Virus record (IMG/VR): IMGVR_UViG_3300015371_000110 | Span: 1-33,579 of that record | From: a virus | Length of the DNA: 33,579 nucleotides | Strand: one strand, 5' to 3' | Shown: in pieces, positions 6,975-12,668 of the stretch | Layout of the letters: every line of letters starts with the position of its first letter | Numbering within the stretch: position 1 is the first letter of the stretch | Notes under the pieces: model-generated | The model's input: only the letters and a program-made list of their open reading frames with translations | What the model was told of the DNA's origin: nothing | Databases searched by the model: none | Position numbers and translations under genes: made by a program

Positions 6975-7130
6975 TCACGGTCTTGCTCCAAGCAATGTGC
7001 TCAGCCACCGCGCGAGACGATTCCAGAAGCGAGCCTTGAAGAAGGGGCCTTCGCAGGCATTGCCCTGGATCACGCGCGAACACCACTTGTCCACGCTCCA
7101 TGAGTGCCTCTTGTTAGTCGAGTAGGGCAT
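6975..7130 (-). CDS. Small basic aromatic protein (51 aa)
   Basis: The ATG at 7128-7130 lies inside the end of the 97-aa gene (17-nt overlap) in a different frame and encodes 51 residues. It is rich in Trp, Arg and Phe (WSVDKWCSRVIQGNAC, GPFFKARFWNRLARWLSTLL) and the C-terminal half would form an amphipathic cationic helix. It ends 20 bp before the exonuclease GTG, filling the gap between two sure genes. The ribosome-binding site is weak. Function is unknown; anti-RecBCD or membrane-active roles are possible for a small protein at this spot but unsupported. Confidence 0.5.
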   Translation of the reverse strand: MPYSTNKRHSWSVDKWCSRVIQGNACEGPFFKARFWNRLARWLSTLLGARP

Positions 7131-7407
7131 CCAGGTGCTTCCATGCGTGATCGCCGGCCAGCAGCTCGAGCACATCCTTGCCTTCATCGCAGCAGGTGAG
7201 GGCGCGTGCAAGCAGCTCGAGCTTTTCGTCTGTGATCTCGGTGAGTGCGACCACGAACACGTCCAGCCACTTGCCCGTGAGCTGCGAGCTGGCAGGTGTG
7301 GGGATGATGGCCTGGCGATCCTTGTAGGCCGCGTTGATCCACTCCTCGTGCAGCTTCGACCAGATGCGTTCGCGGTTCTTGATGTTGGTCTCGTCATCCA
7401 TCGCCAT
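7114..7407 (-). CDS. Hypothetical protein, first gene of leftward recombination operon
   Basis: This 97-residue, mostly helical protein starts at 7407 behind TTGGAGACTG. Visible segments are KNRERIWSKLHEEWINAAYK, KWLDVFVVALTEITDEKLEL and a final DVLELLAGDHAWKHLDALLD. No domain is recognised. It is the first gene downstream of the divergent control region, the place occupied in lambda-like phages by early leftward genes such as antiterminators or host-inhibitory proteins. Nothing in the sequence identifies it as either. Confidence 0.7.
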   Translation of the reverse strand: MAMDDETNIKNRERIWSKLHEEWINAAYKDRQAIIPTPASSQLTGKWLDVFVVALTEITDEKLELLARALTCCDEGKDVLELLAGDHAWKHLDALLD

Positions 7408-7491
7408 CAGTCTCCAAGTTCAGTGCTCTCAACGGGAGTGCATTTGAACTGCGGTCGCAAGCGCTTGTCGAGTGTTTTTGCAATCGGTCTG

Positions 7492-7671
7492 TCATGTCGT
7501 TGTATGAGTTTTCATGACGTGTCACGACGTTGAATGAGGTATCAAGAAAGACCGGTTTCAGCGCATCAACCCTAAGCTTTTCTCAGGAAATACAGATGTG
7601 CTTGGTGCGTGTCATGAGCTGTCATCAAGAGTCATGAACGTGTTTGTTCAGACATGTGATGTCACGACGTG
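7492..7671. promoter_or_regulatory. Phased TCATGACGTG decamers in divergent early promoter region
   Basis: Sites beginning TCA occur at 7492, 7512, 7522, 7542, 7612, 7622, 7632 and 7662, all in one 10-bp register (every start is congruent to 2 modulo 10). The best units are TCATGACGTG (7512), TCACGACGTT (7522), TCATGAACGT (7632) and TCACGACGTG (7662). Two in-register positions, 7502 and 7532, hold degenerate units (GTATGA and GAATGA). The 338-bp region between the leftward and rightward early operons has no gene and must contain both early promoters. The same decamer lies upstream of int, so both control points probably answer to the same protein. Confidence 0.6.
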
Positions 7672-7745
7672 GCAAGGCCATTGCGATGCACGTATGCGAG
7701 TGCTTGAATGGCCCGGCTTGCACATTCACACAAGAGGTTGGGGAC

Positions 7746-7988
7746 ATGACTAAGCAAGATGCATTCGACGTGCTCGCGCCTGGCGTGACAGGCACTGATG
7801 CCATCAACGAGGTGGCTTCGATATGCGGCGTGTGCTACCAGGCTGTGGTCAAGTGGCCCAGTGGTGAGCTGCCCCCCGGCATCGAGAACAGAGTGCTCGC
7901 AGCCATCTACCGCATGCGCCATCCGAGAGAGGTGTATGCGCTGAGCAAGTGCCCGCTAGTGGCCAATCCATTCGCAGTGCGCGCCTGA
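7746..7988 (+). CDS. Cro-like helix-turn-helix protein
   Basis: The ATG at 7746 gives 80 residues. The central segment, DAINEVASICGVCYQAVVKW followed by PSGELPPGIENRVLAAIYRM, is a Cro/YdaS-type helix-turn-helix: helix, turn at I-C-G-V, recognition helix YQAVVKW, then the conserved P-x-x-x-x-x-R region. It is the first gene of the rightward early operon, exactly the place of cro. It probably binds the operators in 7408-7745. A longer in-frame start (7686 or 7644) would add a Cys-rich leader through the control region and is less likely. Confidence 0.7.
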   Translation: MTKQDAFDVLAPGVTGTDAINEVASICGVCYQAVVKWPSGELPPGIENRVLAAIYRMRHPREVYALSKCPLVANPFAVRA

Positions 7989-8008
7989 GCCCCTGCAAGG
8001 CCACCAGC

Positions 8009-9031
8009 ATGGTTGGCTACTACCACCACTTCGGTGACTTCGCGCGCGACACGAACGCACTCAGCAGTTCGCAGCTCGGCCTCTACCTGCAGCTCATCCA
8101 TTGGTCGTACATCCACGAGACTCCGCTGCCTTTGGAGGTGCCTGAGGTCGCAAGTTGCTTACAGGGGTGCAACCGATCCGCAAGAACCCTTGCGAGCTTG
8201 AGATGCGTGTTGGAGAGGTTTTTTGCTCGCACTGCAGAGGGTTGGGTGCATGCACGGGTGCAACGGGATATTGAGCGCTACCACGCGGCTCTGCCGAAGC
8301 GTGAGGCCAAGCGTGAGAACACCAAGGAACGCCAGAGAAGGTATCGCGACAACCGCGTGAAGCTCTTCGAATCCTTACGCAGCGCGGGCTGCAACATGCC
8401 CTACAACGCAACCAACATCACTCTGTACGAGATGCTCGAGCGCCTGGGCCTGCCCAATCCGTGCCAGTACACACAAGACTTGAGCCTGCCCGTAACGCGT
8501 GACGTAACGCGTTATGCGTCAACCAGTGACGCCGTTTCAACTGTTGCCCAGGCAGAGGACGTAACGCGTCTTGTCGACGGTAGGCATAACCCAGAACCCA
8601 TAACCCAGAACCCGATAGCTGGACGCGTTACGGGTAGGGCCGGCGAGGCGTCAGGAGAGGCCGCTGCGCGCGCTCGCAGCGCGTTAGATGAGCAGGCAAT
8701 TCAGGCCTTCAAAGCCATCCGAAAGGCCTACGGCAGCATCCCTGGTGGTGGCAACGCCAGTGACCCTCGCTTGCGCCAGGTGCTCATGGCCGGCGTGACT
8801 GTCGACCGCATCGGTGTGGTGGCCACGCAGTGCGGCGTGCTGCGCAAACCGTGGAACTACCTGATGGCCACGCTCACCGGCCAGCTACATGACGCCCAGC
8901 AAGGGCCCAGGAACGGCACACACGCGGCGAACGTCGCGATGGTCAGGGCCTTGTGCCCCTCGCTGGCTGAGAAGGCGCCTGAGCCCGCTAAACCGCTCGA
9001 GGTTGACGATGACTACCCACCGATCAGTTGA
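8009..9031 (+). CDS. Replication initiator-like protein (DUF1376 N-terminus)
   Basis: The start chosen is the ATG at 8009 behind AAGG (7997-8000), giving 340 residues. Residues 1-90 match the DUF1376/YdaU family seen at the front of phage replication proteins (YYHHFGDFARDTNALSSSQL, then GLYLQLIHWSYIHETPLP), followed by a basic helix (KREAKRENTKERQRRYRDNR). The middle (about 160-225) is a low-complexity linker. The C-terminal domain (AFKAIRKAYGSIPGGGNASD, CGVLRKPWNYLMATLTGQLH) is helical. The linker DNA carries iteron-like repeats (8492-8631), as the lambda origin lies inside gene O. The next genes encode a P-like loader, so the protein most likely binds the origin and recruits helicase. That role is inferred. 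Confidence 0.75.
   Translation: MVGYYHHFGDFARDTNALSSSQLGLYLQLIHWSYIHETPLPLEVPEVASCLQGCNRSARTLASLRCVLERFFARTAEGWVHARVQRDIERYHAALPKREAKRENTKERQRRYRDNRVKLFESLRSAGCNMPYNATNITLYEMLERLGLPNPCQYTQDLSLPVTRDVTRYASTSDAVSTVAQAEDVTRLVDGRHNPEPITQNPIAGRVTGRAGEASGEAAARARSALDEQAIQAFKAIRKAYGSIPGGGNASDPRLRQVLMAGVTVDRIGVVATQCGVLRKPWNYLMATLTGQLHDAQQGPRNGTHAANVAMVRALCPSLAEKAPEPAKPLEVDDDYPPIS
8492..8631. other. Candidate replication origin: GTAACGCGT iterons inside initiator gene
   Basis: GTAACGCGT occurs at 8492-8500, 8504-8512 and 8561-8569, and inverted (ACGCGTTAC) at 8623-8631. The second copy extends into the perfect palindrome TAACGCGTTA (8505-8514). Between them lie two perfect tandem copies of CATAACCCAGAACC (8585-8598 and 8599-8612), an A-rich stretch in an otherwise GC-rich gene. 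All of this falls in the linker of the initiator gene, the same arrangement as the lambda origin in gene O. Confidence 0.55.
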
Positions 9032-9327
9032 CGCCGTCCCGTCGAGGGAGCGCGATGCGACCCGCAAACCCGCGCCAGGCTTGGCTATGCGGCAGGCAGG
9101 GTCCTCCGCTACTGCAGCTTGGACTGCAGCTTGCCTCGAGCGATCGCCCGCGAGCAGGACCTCGAGCCGTGAGGTGCGTCCGAGTGGAGAGGGGGTGCCT
9201 GGCGTGGCGTGCGCGGGTGCCGGGGGGGCGGCGAGCGGCGCGGCCGGGCCGGCGCGAAAGAGTGGGGCCCTCCCTCCCTCTCACTCCCCTACCTTCCCTG
9301 AACCCAGGTTCACTTGGCTAGACAACC
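9032..9327. other. Gap without a convincing gene
   Basis: An 88-codon frame from the ATG near 9055 (behind GAGGGAG) is Arg/Pro/Gly-rich and looks like shadow composition, so it is not called. The stretch contains a 12-bp tandem repeat, ACTGCAGCTTGG/ACTGCAGCTTGC (9111-9134), a very GC-rich block (9215-9260) and a polypyrimidine tract (9268-9289). On the minus strand that tract has four G-runs with loops of 7, 1 and 1 nt, a canonical G-quadruplex pattern. Confidence 0.4.
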
Positions 9328-9402
9328 ATGTGTGAATGGTTCTGGACTCTGTGCCTGGTGTGGTTTGTGTGGGCCCTTGTGGTCACGTGGAGGCATTGGT
9401 GA
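9328..9402 (+). CDS. Tiny Trp-rich membrane protein (24 aa)
   Basis: The frame starts at 9328 and stops at 9400-9402 with TGATG coupling to the next gene. It encodes MCEWFWTLCLVWFVWALVVT plus four residues, a single hydrophobic helix with a basic end. The tight coupling and membrane-like composition in a GC-rich background favour a real gene. No strong ribosome-binding site precedes it. Function is unknown. Confidence 0.45.
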   Translation: MCEWFWTLCLVWFVWALVVTWRHW

Positions 9403-9548
9403 TGAGCAACGAACGAATCACGGAGCTGTGGGAGCAGGCGAGGGAGCAGTGGCTTCGGGCCGATGTTCCAGAAGCGGAGCTTCACCTGCTCTTCGCCAGG
9501 CTGATCGAACGGGAGGTGCGCTATGGAAGCCAATCAGGTGCTAGGTGA
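9402..9548 (+). CDS. Small helical hypothetical protein (48 aa)
   Basis: The ATG at 9402 overlaps the upstream stop (TGATG). The product is 48 residues, acidic and helical (ERITELWEQAREQWLRADVP, EAELHLLFARLIEREVRYG). A longer in-frame start at 9336 covers the membrane mini-gene in another frame and is not preferred. It overlaps the next gene by 26 nt. Its position before the loader-like gene suggests a replication accessory, but no family is recognised. Confidence 0.55.
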   Translation: MSNERITELWEQAREQWLRADVPEAELHLLFARLIEREVRYGSQSGAR

Positions 9549-9927
9549 ACTCGCCGCGATCTACGGCATGCGCTTCATGCGCCAGTACGACGGCATGGAC
9601 ATGGAGCAGGTGGCAAGGGCCTGGTCGAGGCAGTTGGCGACGCTCACTCCGAGGGCGATCGAGTGGGCCATGGAGCACTTGCCGAATGTGCCCCTCAACG
9701 CGCTTGAGTTCAGAGCACTCGCGATGCAAAGGCCAGCGGTGCAGCATGTTCAAGAGCAGGGGCCACCGGCCGACCCGGCGCGTGTGGGTCAGATCATGGC
9801 TTGTCTAAGCAAGGGCAAGGGGCGCGGCGCCTGGCAATGGGCGATGGATCTGCAGGCCAGGGAGTTGGCAGGCGAGAAGCTGACGCAAGCGCAGAGGGTG
9901 ATGTGGCGCGTAGTGATCGAGAGGTGA
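9523..9927 (+). CDS. Lambda P-like helicase-loader domain protein
   Basis: The protein has 134 residues. The segment AAIYGMRFMRQYDGMDMEQV, then ARAWSRQLATLTPRAIEWAM and NVPLNALEFRALAM resembles the repeated pattern of phage replication protein P and loader-like small proteins: L-x-x-x-Y-G/F start, W-x-x-x-L-x-x-x-T, and a P-x-x-x-x-E-F-R-x-L box. The C-terminus is basic and helical. It lies directly behind the initiator, as P follows O in lambda. A role in bringing DnaB to the origin is inferred from pattern and position, since no ATPase motif is present. Confidence 0.6.
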   Translation: MEANQVLGELAAIYGMRFMRQYDGMDMEQVARAWSRQLATLTPRAIEWAMEHLPNVPLNALEFRALAMQRPAVQHVQEQGPPADPARVGQIMACLSKGKGRGAWQWAMDLQARELAGEKLTQAQRVMWRVVIER

Positions 9928-9930
9928 GTC

Positions 9931-10194
9931 ATGGCAAAGAACCAGCGGTACACGGTGGCGCGCTATGTGCGCAGTCGCAATGAGGCGCTCGAGAAGTTGG
10001 ACATGGCATGGGCCAAGTCGATGATGCCGAGTGCTCCGAGCGATTGGATGCTGCTGGGGGCGATGCACAAGGCCAGGTATGACTGCGTCGAGATTGACGA
10101 GAAGCTGCGCCATCTGAGCGGCGTGTGGCTTCGAGAGCATGGCATGGGCGTGATGTTTGGCGAGCTGCTGCCGCCGGGCGAGCTGCCGCGGTGA
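9931..10194 (+). CDS. Hypothetical early protein (87 aa)
   Basis: The ATG at 9931 lies just after the previous stop, with GAGAGGTGAG as ribosome-binding site inside the end of that gene. The 87 residues are basic at the N-terminus (AKNQRYTVARYVRSRNEALE) and then helical (KARYDCVEIDEKLRHLSGVW). No motif is recognised. The stop overlaps the GTG of the RusA-like gene (GTGA at 10191-10194), so it belongs to the same coupled early operon. Confidence 0.65.
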   Translation: MAKNQRYTVARYVRSRNEALEKLDMAWAKSMMPSAPSDWMLLGAMHKARYDCVEIDEKLRHLSGVWLREHGMGVMFGELLPPGELPR

Positions 10195-10625
10195 TCGAGT
10201 TCGTGATTCACGGCGAGCCGGCTTCGAAGGCCAACTCGAGGCAGTTGGTCAACCGCGGCAAGCGCGTGGTGTCGATCAAGAGCGAGAAGGCTCTTGCGTA
10301 CGAGGTGAGTGCGGTGCGCCAGATTCCGGGTGTGGCCAGGCTGATGCTCGAGGGCGAGGTCGCGGTGGAGCTGCGGATCTTCTATGCCAGCCAGCGGCCC
10401 GATCTTGATGAGAGCGTGGTGCTCGACGTGATGCAGGCCAGGTATGTGCGCGTGATGGCGCCGAATGGTTCGATGCTCAAGGTGCTGGTGGCCAGGGGCG
10501 TGTATGTGAACGACAGGCAGGTGCGCGAGAAGCATGTCTTCCATGGCATCGACAAGGTGGATCCGCGTGTCGAGATCAAGGTGTGGTTGCGGACGCAACA
10601 AGGAGAGCTGGATGGACAAGCATGA
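10191..10625 (+). CDS. rusA: RusA-like Holliday-junction resolvase
   Basis: RusA-type nucleases cut four-way DNA junctions during phage recombination and replication. The GTG at 10191 (overlapping the previous stop) gives 144 residues, close to the usual 120-140. Visible family features are the opening EFVIHGEPASKANSR, a central acidic motif RPDLDESVVLDVMQ (D71, D73, D79) and a late NDRQV (D108) matching the usual D-D-x-Q-V. The Lys normally found a few residues after D-L-D-N is not at its place (E-S-V-V here), so activity should not be taken for granted. The alternative start at 10125 is in a shadow frame of the neighbour. Confidence 0.8.
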   Translation: MIEFVIHGEPASKANSRQLVNRGKRVVSIKSEKALAYEVSAVRQIPGVARLMLEGEVAVELRIFYASQRPDLDESVVLDVMQARYVRVMAPNGSMLKVLVARGVYVNDRQVREKHVFHGIDKVDPRVEIKVWLRTQQGELDGQA

Positions 10626-10809
10626 ATGGACCACTTTCGAGCGCGAGCTGCGCGACAACTTCGCGATGCATGCGATGCATGCGATGGTGGTGGCACTCAC
10701 CAAAGACGAGGTCTTCAGTGAAACCGAGATTGCACGAATGAGCTACTCGCAGGCCGAGGCAATGCTCATCGAGCGCAAGCGCATTCGCAGAGAGGAATAT
10801 GGGCAGTGA
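10612..10809 (+). CDS. Hypothetical protein (65 aa)
   Basis: The ATG at 10612 follows AAGGAGAGCTGG and overlaps the end of the RusA-like gene. The product is 65 residues with a notable His/Met stretch (FAMHAMHAMVVAL) whose DNA contains the direct repeat GCATGCGATGCAT-like units near 10667-10685. The rest is helical and charged (SYSQAEAMLIERKRIRREEY). No family is recognised. It is coupled to the next gene through GTGA (10806-10809). Confidence 0.6.
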   Translation: MDKHEWTTFERELRDNFAMHAMHAMVVALTKDEVFSETEIARMSYSQAEAMLIERKRIRREEYGQ

Positions 10810-11012
10810 CGCCACGCAGGTTTTGGAATGGCAAGCCGTTCGAAGCGCTCGAGCATGAAGAGATGATCGAAGCTCTCGAGTGGGCCTTCGAGGAGATCAG
10901 TCGGCAGCGCCAGGAATTCATGGCAATGATGCCAAGCATCAATTGGGTGGAGTACTTCAAGGCCAAGGCAAAGCCCCGTGGCCGTGCTCAAGGAGCAAGC
11001 GACGATGTTTGA
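10806..11012 (+). CDS. Hypothetical protein (68 aa), GTG start
   Basis: GTG at 10806 overlaps the preceding stop and has GAGAGGAA upstream. The product starts TPRRFWNGKPFEALEHEEMI and continues as an amphipathic helix (EALEWAFEEISRQRQEFMAM), ending in a basic tail. The competing ATG at 10799 leads to a short frame of no more than about 20 codons, so GTG is preferred. It overlaps the next gene by 8 nt. Function is unknown. Confidence 0.6.
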   Translation: MTPRRFWNGKPFEALEHEEMIEALEWAFEEISRQRQEFMAMMPSINWVEYFKAKAKPRGRAQGASDDV

Positions 11013-11628
11013 GATCAAGCAAGCCAGCGTCAAGCTGGTCCATTCGCAGACCAGGATGGAGGGCCGCGGCGATGAGCTGGTGCCTGCGGTCGACATGAGC
11101 TTCACCTGGTGCGCCTCGAGCAGCGTGCTTGATGCGCTGATGCCTCGCTTGCGAGCGACCTTGTTCATGGCCGACCGCGATGGTGAGGACAAGGAACCGC
11201 GCCTGGATCTGCACGGCATCGAGGAGGTGCTGCCCTACTTGCGCCTGCCCAACATCGACTACCCGCTGAAGCTCACCGGTGAGCTGGCCGGCATGTCGCT
11301 CGCGGTCGGATGCAACGAGGGCTCGATCGAGCTGGGCAACTGCACCGTGAAGAAGTTCAAGGTGACGCCGCTCGAAGGTGGCAGCGTGGAGCTGGGCTTT
11401 CTGGTGCAGTGCTCGGAGGAGATCAACGAGATCGTCGCCGGTTGGCTAGACATGTGGCAGCAGCGGCAGCTGTCGCTCCACCTCGTGGCCGGCGAGCTGC
11501 ATGACCTGCGACAGCAGGAGTTCGATGTCGAGGACACGCGCGAGGCCGCGATCGCGGAGAACGCGCCGGATGGCAAGAAGCGCAAGCCACGCGCGCCCAA
11601 GGAGTACGTGACGGGGAACGAAGCATGA
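11005..11628 (+). CDS. Conserved-looking early protein (207 aa), function unknown
   Basis: The start at 11005 has AAGGAG at 10989-10994; an earlier GTG at 10978 would add nine residues. The protein looks like a beta-rich domain (residues 1-150: VKLVHSQTRMEG, LVPAVDMSFTWCASSSVLDA, VGCNEGSIELGNCTVKKFKV, GSVELGFLVQCSEE), then a helix and a basic C-terminal tail (DGKKRKPRAPKEY). Its place among replication/recombination genes and its basic tail would suit a nucleic-acid-associated protein, but no motif proves it. The stop overlaps the next ATG (ATGA). Confidence 0.7.
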   Translation: MFEIKQASVKLVHSQTRMEGRGDELVPAVDMSFTWCASSSVLDALMPRLRATLFMADRDGEDKEPRLDLHGIEEVLPYLRLPNIDYPLKLTGELAGMSLAVGCNEGSIELGNCTVKKFKVTPLEGGSVELGFLVQCSEEINEIVAGWLDMWQQRQLSLHLVAGELHDLRQQEFDVEDTREAAIAENAPDGKKRKPRAPKEYVTGNEA

Positions 11629-11945
11629 ACAAGCTCGACGGCAAGAGTCTTGGACAGATGGTGGCCGACGGTGACGTGGTGGTGCTCTCAGGCTCGGCAG
11701 ATCAATGCGGCGAGATGGTCTGGGACAAGGTCACCGAAGGCGTGATGAACGGACTCATGAACTCGATGAAGCGCGATGCGCGCTGCGAGTGCTGGTGGGC
11801 CTTCATGTGCAAGGCGCGTCACTCGCTGATCGAGTCGGTCGGTGGCGAGGAGTCCTCGCTGATGCTGACCGCGCTGCAGATGACGATGCCGATGGCAGTC
11901 TCCAAGGTTGATGAGGAACATGCGAAAGGAGGGCACGATGCCTAG
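11625..11945 (+). CDS. Hypothetical protein (106 aa)
   Basis: ATGA coupling at 11625 links it to the previous gene. It has 106 residues, Met-rich (MNGLMNSMKRDARCECWWAF, LMLTALQMTMPMAVSKVD), with a C-x-C-W-W motif and no obvious domain. It overlaps the next gene by 8 nt. It is probably a small accessory protein of the early operon; function is unknown. Confidence 0.6.
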   Translation: MNKLDGKSLGQMVADGDVVVLSGSADQCGEMVWDKVTEGVMNGLMNSMKRDARCECWWAFMCKARHSLIESVGGEESSLMLTALQMTMPMAVSKVDEEHAKGGHDA

Positions 11946-12351
11946 CACCCAATACACAGGACCGACCAAGGACCAGATCGAAGAGACCATTGAACGCATG
12001 AAGCGCTCGCTTCATCATCAGCACACCAAGGATCGACAAGACAAGGACCACCTGGTCCTGATGCCTGCGGGCTCGAAGACACCGGTCTGGTTGGCGCAGA
12101 TCCCGAAGCAGTCAGCCTTCACGCGCGAAGAGACCAAGGACATCGTGAGCCAATCGGTGGCGCGTGCACTCGAGGTCGATCGTCAGCATCGCCCCGAGGA
12201 TGGCTGGGTGCAGCGCGCTGATGCCAGGGTCGAGTTGATTGCGCATGTCGCGCTGGAGCTGCGTGAGCAGCATGTGCCGGGCGATGCGTACGACTCGATC
12301 ATCGATGCGCTCTACAGGCGCTTCAAGCAATGGGTGGATCACAAGGAATGA
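11938..12351 (+). CDS. Hypothetical protein (137 aa), last early gene before the array
   Basis: The ATG at 11938 follows a strong AAAGGAGGG, so this start is preferred to the upstream in-frame one. The 137-residue protein has an N-terminal basic helix (EETIERMKRSLHHQHTKDRQ), a middle KSPVWLAQ-type strand region and a C-terminal helical half (VELIAHVALELREQHV, IIDALYRRFKQWVDHKE). No family is recognised. Its TGA (12349-12351) overlaps the first, degenerate repeat of array 1, so the array begins exactly at the end of this gene. Confidence 0.65.
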   Translation: MPSTQYTGPTKDQIEETIERMKRSLHHQHTKDRQDKDHLVLMPAGSKTPVWLAQIPKQSAFTREETKDIVSQSVARALEVDRQHRPEDGWVQRADARVELIAHVALELREQHVPGDAYDSIIDALYRRFKQWVDHKE

Positions 12352-12668
12352 TGGAACCCAATCAAACGAGAGCACCGAGTGAGATGAGTGAACCCATGTA
12401 GTCGAGAGAACCCAGCCTGGCCGAGTGAACCACGAAAGCCGAGAGCACCCTCTCACGCGAGTGAACCAAAGAACGCGAGAGCACCCACCTTGGAGAGTGA
12501 ACCCGAATGAAAGAGAGCACCCTTTGCTGTGAGTGAACCACGCGACGGCGAGAGCACCCAACTGCACGAGTGAACCCACACGTTCGAGAGCACCCAGTTT
12601 CGGGAGTGAACCCACGATTTTGAGAGCACCCAACTACCGGAGTGAGCCCATGAATACGAGAGCACCCG
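12350..12668 (+). repeat. TIGR-like array 1: 18 half-units, 18-nt period
   Basis: Alternating 9-nt cores GAGTGAACC (type T) and GAGAGCACC (type A) start at 12350 (degenerate T), 12368, 12386, 12404, 12423, 12441, 12459, 12477, 12495, 12513, 12531, 12550, 12568, 12586, 12604, 12622, 12640 and 12658. Spacing is 18 nt throughout except for two steps of 19. Each core is followed by about 9 variable nt, the first two of which are biased to CA. One T plus one A half-unit makes a 36-nt double unit with two spacers. That matches the edge-repeat/spacer A/loop-repeat/spacer B plan of TIGR arrays, whose processed RNAs are 36 nt. Variants are GAGAGAACC at 12404 and GAGTGAGCC at 12640. Plus-strand transcription is assumed from the neighbouring genes. 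Confidence 0.9.

Noticed and set aside
9028-9321. 97-codon plus-strand frame after the initiator gene
   Set aside because: TTG start, Arg/Pro/Gly-rich shadow composition and overlap with the G-quadruplex tract. An ATG at about 9055 is possible but unsupported.
12533-12649. Upstream in-frame extension of the Tas gene (39 residues, S-E-P-x-x-x-R-A-P repeats)
   Set aside because: It is a translation of array repeats. The ATG at 12650 has its own GGAG and the product from there is complete.
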